17,063 nucleotides of DNA from JAICIG01 sp035532215 (GTDB taxonomy: Bacteria > Planctomycetota > Planctomycetia > Pirellulales > JAICIG01). Below are positions 13,182-17,063 of this stretch, piece after piece; position 1 is the stretch's first letter, and each line of letters opens with the position of its first letter. The translations under genes and the position numbers were made by a program. The stretch is from the NCBI GenBank assembly GCA_035532215.1, contig DATKRK010000248.1, forward strand, positions 1-17,063, written 5' to 3'. Under the pieces are notes generated by a model that saw nothing but the letters and a program-made list of their open reading frames with translations, searched no databases and was not told where the DNA came from.

Positions 13182-16100
13182 ATGGCAAAGCTACCCTGGA
13201 CCCCGTGGCATAAGGTGGTCGCTTTGCGCGACGACCTGAAGACCGGCGAATTGTCGCTGGCAATGTTCGCCGCCGACTTGTACGAAGTGCTGATGCAGCG
13301 CGGCAAGCAGCCGGTGTATGAAGACCCGCAGAGCTTCTTCAGCCTGACGTTTCCGACGCACAACTTGCGGAACCTCGTGCGCGACGTCTCGCAGCGGCTG
13401 GCGAATAAGAACGACAAGGCGGTCCGGCAGCTTGAATTGACGTACGGCGGCGGCAAGACGCACACGCTGATTACATTGTTCCAGCTTCACAACGATCCGG
13501 ACAAGCTGCCCGATCTGCCTGCCGTGGCCGAGTTTGTGCAGGCCATCGGGCAGCAGCCCCCGAAAGCTCGCATAGCGGGACTGTGCTTCGACAAGCTGGA
13601 CGTCGAGAAAGGGATGGAAGTACGCAGCCCCCAGGGAAAAAGCAAGCGGCTCAAGCATCCGTGGAGCGTGCTGGCCTTCCAGTTGGCCGGCGACGCCGGG
13701 CTGAAAGTCCTGCATGCCGAAGGCAAGGTCGAGGAGCGCGAGACCGCGCCCGCCGAGAGCACGCTCGAGGAACTCCTGGAAATTCCGGCCAAGGAGGGTC
13801 TCGGCGTGTTGATCCTCATGGACGAGGTGCTGATGTACGCCAAAGAGAAAGTGCTGCAAGATCGCGGCTGGCGGGACCGGCTTGCCAACTTTTTCCAGTA
13901 TCTCACGCAGGCCGCAACAAAGGTGAAGGGCTGCTGTATCGTCGCTTCGCTGTTGGCGACCGATCCGAACAAGACCGGCGACCAGCTTGGACGGGAACTG
14001 CTCTCAGACTTCTACGATATCTTCCGCCGGGAGAAGGAAGAGGGAGTCGAGCCGGTGGTGAAGGAAGACGTTGCCGAAGTGTTGCGGCGGCGTTTTTTCA
14101 AGCCGGAGTCGATCAAGGATCACCACATCTTTCGACAGCACGTCATCGCCGCGCTGAAAGGGATTCAGGCCGTCGACGAGCAGACGGCCAGGGCGGGTTC
14201 ATCGGCCGAAGACCGATACCTCAGAAGTTTCCCCTTCCATCCCGATCTGACGGAGGTGCTCTATGGCAAATGGACTTCCATGCACGGCTTTCAACGGACC
14301 CGCGGCGTGCTGCGGACGTTCGGACTGGCCCTGCGCGAAGCCGAGAAATGGGACGTCAGCCCGCTCGTCGGGCCGGCTGCGCTGCTCGGCGCGCCAGATC
14401 AGGAAGATGTGGCCGAGGCGATGCGCGAGCTGGTGACTGTTGCCGATACCGAAGAACACGAAGGACGCAAGCAGGCCTGGACGCCGATCCTACGCGGCGA
14501 ATTGGACCTTGCCCGCGAGATTCAAAAGGAATCGGTCGGGCTGAAATGCCGCGAAATCGAGCAGGCCGTCGCGGCGACGTTCTTGCACTCTCAACCGATC
14601 GGCCAGAGCGCCAAGACGCGCGATCTGAACGTGCTCGTCGGGGCGACACGGCCAGACAAGATCGAGTTCGAGAAAGGTCTGCTCCGTTGGGCGCAATCGA
14701 GCCAATGGCTGGACGACCTCTATTCGGCGGTCGAGGGCGACCACCTACCGTCGACGTGGCGGCTGGGGAGCCGGCCGAACCTGAACCAGATGCACGCCGT
14801 GGCGGCAAGAAACATCGGCGACGGCCTGGTCAAGGCGCGGCTGATCGACGAAGTGCGAAGCGTCAAGAAGCTGACCGCGGGCGCGTCGGCCACGGGCGTA
14901 CAGGTGCATGTGCTGCCGGTTAAGCCGAGCGACGTGAAGGACGACGGGACGTTCCGCTATGCGGTGCTGGGCCCCAGCGCGGCGTGCGATTCGGGCAAGC
15001 CGAGCGCTGAAGCGAAGCGCTATCTCGACGAAAACACCGGGCCGGACAATCCGCGCGTCTACCGAAACGCGGTGCTGCTGCTTTGCGCTTCGCGCGACGG
15101 GCTGGAGATAGCCGAGGCGAGAATCCGCGACTATTTGGCATGGCAGGTCGTTCAAGACGACCTGACCAGGCAGCAGAAAGATGGCGGAAGCCTCGACGCC
15201 GCGCGGATGAGTACGCTGGCGATGAACATCGACAAGGCCAAGGGTCGCATCCCCGAGGCGATCCGTCAGGCTTACAGCACCGTCGTCAGCGTCTCGGAGA
15301 AGAACGAGGTGCAGGCGTTCAAGATTACGGTGACCGACGATCCGCACTTCACGACGATCAAGGCCGATAAGCGTTCGCGGATCCAGGACACGGCGATCAC
15401 GGCAGAGGCGCTGTTGCCCGGGGGCCCTTACGATCTGTGGAAGGAAGGCGACACGAGCCGCCGCGTGAAAGACCTGGCGGGCGCCTTCGCCCAACTGCCG
15501 CATTTGCCGAAGATGCTCAAGGCGGATGCGATCTTGGACACGCTCGTCGCCGGCTGCGAGCAGGGCACGTTCGTTCTACGGCTGACGCGGCCCGACAAGA
15601 CCTTCCGCACCTGGTGGCGCTGCCGGCCCGACGAAACCTCGCTTGCGGATGCGGCGCTGGAACTGGTGTTGCCTGAGTCGGCGGAACTGGCGGAAATCGC
15701 TCCGTCGCTCGTGGCGCCTGGTAAACTACCACGGCTCTGGACGGGCGACGAGATTACCGTCCAAACGGTGCTGGACTATTTCAGCGGATCCAACGTCGTC
15801 CAAGTCGACCGTGGCGGCTATCAGGAGCCGATGACCATTCCCAAGGCCACGCAGCCTGTGGTTGAAAGAGCTTTGGCGGCTGCTGTGGAAAGCGCCTCCG
15901 TCTGGTTGCTCTCGGAACCAGCCAGCCTGCTAGGCGAACCCGTTCCTGCCGGCGTTCTTACCTCGACGGCCACACTTTCGGCACCGCCAACGACCATTGT
16001 TCCGGCCGATATTCTGCCTGAAAATCTGCCTTCAGCCTGGCAGGGTGAAGAAACAAATGCCCTGGCGATTGCCACCGCGCTATCGCACAAGGCCGGCAAG

Positions 16101-16508
16101 ACTTTGCCGTGGAAGACGGTGCGCGACGCGATCGGTTCATCGCTCCAGGCGCGGTTCAACGAGTTGGCGGACAATTCCGCGGCCTGGCCCTGCGAGTTGC
16201 ACGCGGCGAAGTCGGTGCGGATTAGGGCATCGTCGCGCAAGCACGCGGGTGGTGGCGAAGACTTCGCGGACGGCGAACCGCCATCGAAGAAGCTCGTAGC
16301 CACGGCATCGCTGGAGCCCTCCGAAATCCAAGACCTCGCGGACGCCATGCCAAAGCTCCTCGACATCAAGGCTAAATCCAACGTGCCGCTGTCGTTTACC
16401 ATCCGGGTCGAGGTTGGCGATGGGCAGGACCCACCCCCGAGCGGCATTGCCGAGCAAGTGAACGATGTTCTCAAGGGCGTGAAGAACGGATTTGAGCTGC
16501 GCTTGTAG
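13182..16508 (+). CDS. DUF499 (COG1483) large ATPase, BrxC/PglY-related
   Basis: A 1108-residue P-loop ATPase. The N-terminus (PWHKVVALRDDLKTGELSLAMFAADLYEV, FFSLTFPTHNLRNLV) is typical of DUF499. Walker A is TYGGGKTH (87-94); Walker B is LGVLILMDEVLM (207-218, D214/E215), followed by a sensor-like CCIVASLLATDP. The middle contains the conserved RSFPFHPDLTEVLYGKW and GFQRTRGVLRTFGLAL blocks; the C-terminal half has no domain I can name. Length fits the family (about 1000-1200). In BREX the equivalent large ATPase (BrxC/PglY) is essential; DUF499 proteins with a DUF1156 methyltransferase and an SNF2 helicase are a recurring defence-island set. It is the last gene of the operon and is followed by a repeat array with no further gene on this strand except an intron-maturase fragment. 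Confidence 0.9.
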   Translation: MAKLPWTPWHKVVALRDDLKTGELSLAMFAADLYEVLMQRGKQPVYEDPQSFFSLTFPTHNLRNLVRDVSQRLANKNDKAVRQLELTYGGGKTHTLITLFQLHNDPDKLPDLPAVAEFVQAIGQQPPKARIAGLCFDKLDVEKGMEVRSPQGKSKRLKHPWSVLAFQLAGDAGLKVLHAEGKVEERETAPAESTLEELLEIPAKEGLGVLILMDEVLMYAKEKVLQDRGWRDRLANFFQYLTQAATKVKGCCIVASLLATDPNKTGDQLGRELLSDFYDIFRREKEEGVEPVVKEDVAEVLRRRFFKPESIKDHHIFRQHVIAALKGIQAVDEQTARAGSSAEDRYLRSFPFHPDLTEVLYGKWTSMHGFQRTRGVLRTFGLALREAEKWDVSPLVGPAALLGAPDQEDVAEAMRELVTVADTEEHEGRKQAWTPILRGELDLAREIQKESVGLKCREIEQAVAATFLHSQPIGQSAKTRDLNVLVGATRPDKIEFEKGLLRWAQSSQWLDDLYSAVEGDHLPSTWRLGSRPNLNQMHAVAARNIGDGLVKARLIDEVRSVKKLTAGASATGVQVHVLPVKPSDVKDDGTFRYAVLGPSAACDSGKPSAEAKRYLDENTGPDNPRVYRNAVLLLCASRDGLEIAEARIRDYLAWQVVQDDLTRQQKDGGSLDAARMSTLAMNIDKAKGRIPEAIRQAYSTVVSVSEKNEVQAFKITVTDDPHFTTIKADKRSRIQDTAITAEALLPGGPYDLWKEGDTSRRVKDLAGAFAQLPHLPKMLKADAILDTLVAGCEQGTFVLRLTRPDKTFRTWWRCRPDETSLADAALELVLPESAELAEIAPSLVAPGKLPRLWTGDEITVQTVLDYFSGSNVVQVDRGGYQEPMTIPKATQPVVERALAAAVESASVWLLSEPASLLGEPVPAGVLTSTATLSAPPTTIVPADILPENLPSAWQGEETNALAIATALSHKAGKTLPWKTVRDAIGSSLQARFNELADNSAAWPCELHAAKSVRIRASSRKHAGGGEDFADGEPPSKKLVATASLEPSEIQDLADAMPKLLDIKAKSNVPLSFTIRVEVGDGQDPPPSGIAEQVNDVLKGVKNGFELRL

Positions 16509-16540
16509 CCGCGACGGCTCATGTTCGAATCGAGCGGCAC

Positions 16541-16735
16541 AGGAAAAGGTGTCAGTCAGGAAAAGGTGAGTCAGGAAAAGGTGTCAGAGTCAGGAAAAGG
16601 TGTCAGTCAGGAAAAGGTGTCAGTCAGGAAAAGGTCAGGAAAAGGTGTCAGGGTCAGGCAAAGGTGTCAGGAACCTTTTATAAGGTCAAGAAAAGGCATC
16701 AGGAAACTTTTATAAAAAGCTGCCTGGCACCTTTT
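16541..16735. repeat. Degenerate AGGAAAAGGT tandem array with flanking palindromes
   Basis: AGGAAAAGGT occurs seven times exactly (starting at 16541, 16558, 16573, 16592, 16609, 16626 and 16637) and once as AGGCAAAGGT (16656), with steps of 11-19 bp filled by GTCAGTC-like spacers. The array ends in two hairpins: AAAGGT (16660-16665) with ACCTTT (16673-16678), and AAAAGCTGCC (16715-16724) with GGCACCTTTT (16726-16735, one mismatch). I associate the AAGGTGTCAGGAACCTTTT motif with dispersed repeats in planctomycetes. The open frame through it is repeat-derived and is not a gene. The last hairpin, ending in T4, could weakly terminate the operon. Confidence 0.75.
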
Positions 16736-16736
16736 C

Positions 16737-17063
16737 CTGGCCCGGGAGAAGAGCCACCGGAAGATCGTGGATCGCCTTCGCGAGCTGACTCCCCGCAAAT
16801 CGGGTGAATCGCTGGAAGTCATGATCCCGCGAATCAATCGCACGACGCAAGGCTGGTTCAACTATTTCCGTCACTGCCACTGGAGCGTGTTTCGCGAATA
16901 CGACGGCCTGATCCGCCGCCGTCTGCGCGCTCTGCTCCTGAAACGGCATCGGCGGAACCGCCAACACCTTCCGCGCACTCAGCGTTGGCCGAACGCCTAC
17001 TTTACGGACTGTGGGTTCAAGAGCCTGAATGCGGCCCATGTACGTTTCGTCCAATCCATAGGA
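16737..17063 (+). pseudogene. C-terminal fragment of a group II intron reverse transcriptase/maturase (runs off the window)
   Basis: The frame from 16737 reads LAREKSHRKIVDRLRELT, then GWFNYFRHCHWSVFREYDGLIRRRLRALLLKR and WPNAYFTDCGFKSLNAAHV. This is the maturase (GIIM) domain and C-terminal end of a group II intron-encoded protein. No start codon, reverse transcriptase domain or ribosome binding site precedes it; upstream in frame lies only the repeat array, with a stop at 16713-16715. It is therefore a 5'-truncated remnant, unless the missing part lies elsewhere. The frame is still open at the window end, so the true C-terminus and any intron RNA domains V/VI lie outside. The maturase domain normally helps fold and splice its own intron RNA. 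Confidence 0.8.

Noticed and set aside
13583..14923. Plus-strand open frame of 446 residues inside the DUF499 gene
   Set aside because: It is a frame-shifted, Arg-rich shadow of the DUF499 coding sequence.
16521..16715. 64-codon open frame through the AGGAAAAGGT array
   Set aside because: The peptide is only the repeat translated (VSQEKVSQEK); no start context or conserved domain.
16541..16735. CRISPR array
   Set aside because: The repeat unit is only about 10 bp, spacing is irregular (11-19 bp) and spacers are themselves repetitive; no cas genes.

Overview
The window is GC-rich bacterial DNA, most likely from a planctomycete (Pirellulales-like). This rests on the base composition, on interspersed palindromes of kinds I associate with planctomycete genomes (one whose translation reads NPKRKRG/TRSASEV, one reading RGDAATRR, one reading PHPSPLPEGEG), and on the closing array of AGGAAAAGGT / ACCTTTT repeats. 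I cannot fix the taxonomy without a database.

Layout. Bases 1-563 hold no protein gene: a 130-bp nested inverted repeat (142-271), a plausible sigma70-type promoter (312-339), a strong hairpin next to an A tract (355-394) and a degenerate tRNA-Arg(UCU)-like fold (404-472). From 564 to 16508 eight genes lie on the + strand, most overlapping or only 2 bp apart, as in one operon: (1) an HTH-SNF2 helicase with C-terminal DUF3883; (2) an AAA_14/DUF4143 ATPase with a PD-(D/E)XK-like tail; (3) a shortened ATPase-TOPRIM remnant; (4) a DUF1156 (COG1743) adenine methyltransferase; (5) a DUF1016/YhcG-type nuclease; (6) an intact SMC-like AAA ATPase; (7) its small partner, resembling the family annotated MAD4; (8) a DUF499 (COG1483) ATPase related to BrxC/PglY. 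Bases 16509-17063 hold a degenerate repeat array running straight into the C-terminal piece of a group II intron maturase that leaves the window.

How the genes may work together. Helicase, DUF1156 methyltransferase and DUF499 ATPase are the core of a modification-dependent phage-defence system related to type 3 BREX (BrxHII, PglXI, BrxC) and, through the helicase, to class 1 DISARM (DrmD). The methyltransferase would mark self DNA; the large ATPase and helicase would sense and act on unmarked DNA. The PglZ phosphatase-fold protein, BrxA and BrxF expected for BREX, and DrmA/DrmB expected for DISARM, are absent from the window. A YhcG nuclease and an ATPase/MAD4-like pair stand between methyltransferase and DUF499 instead. 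The locus therefore looks like a composite, PglZ-less BREX-like system, or a core with defence modules inserted.

The most unusual structural feature is that repeat elements have entered coding sequence without breaking the frame: two in the methyltransferase and three tandem palindromes in the YhcG gene. Gene 3 by contrast has lost its middle and is probably not functional.
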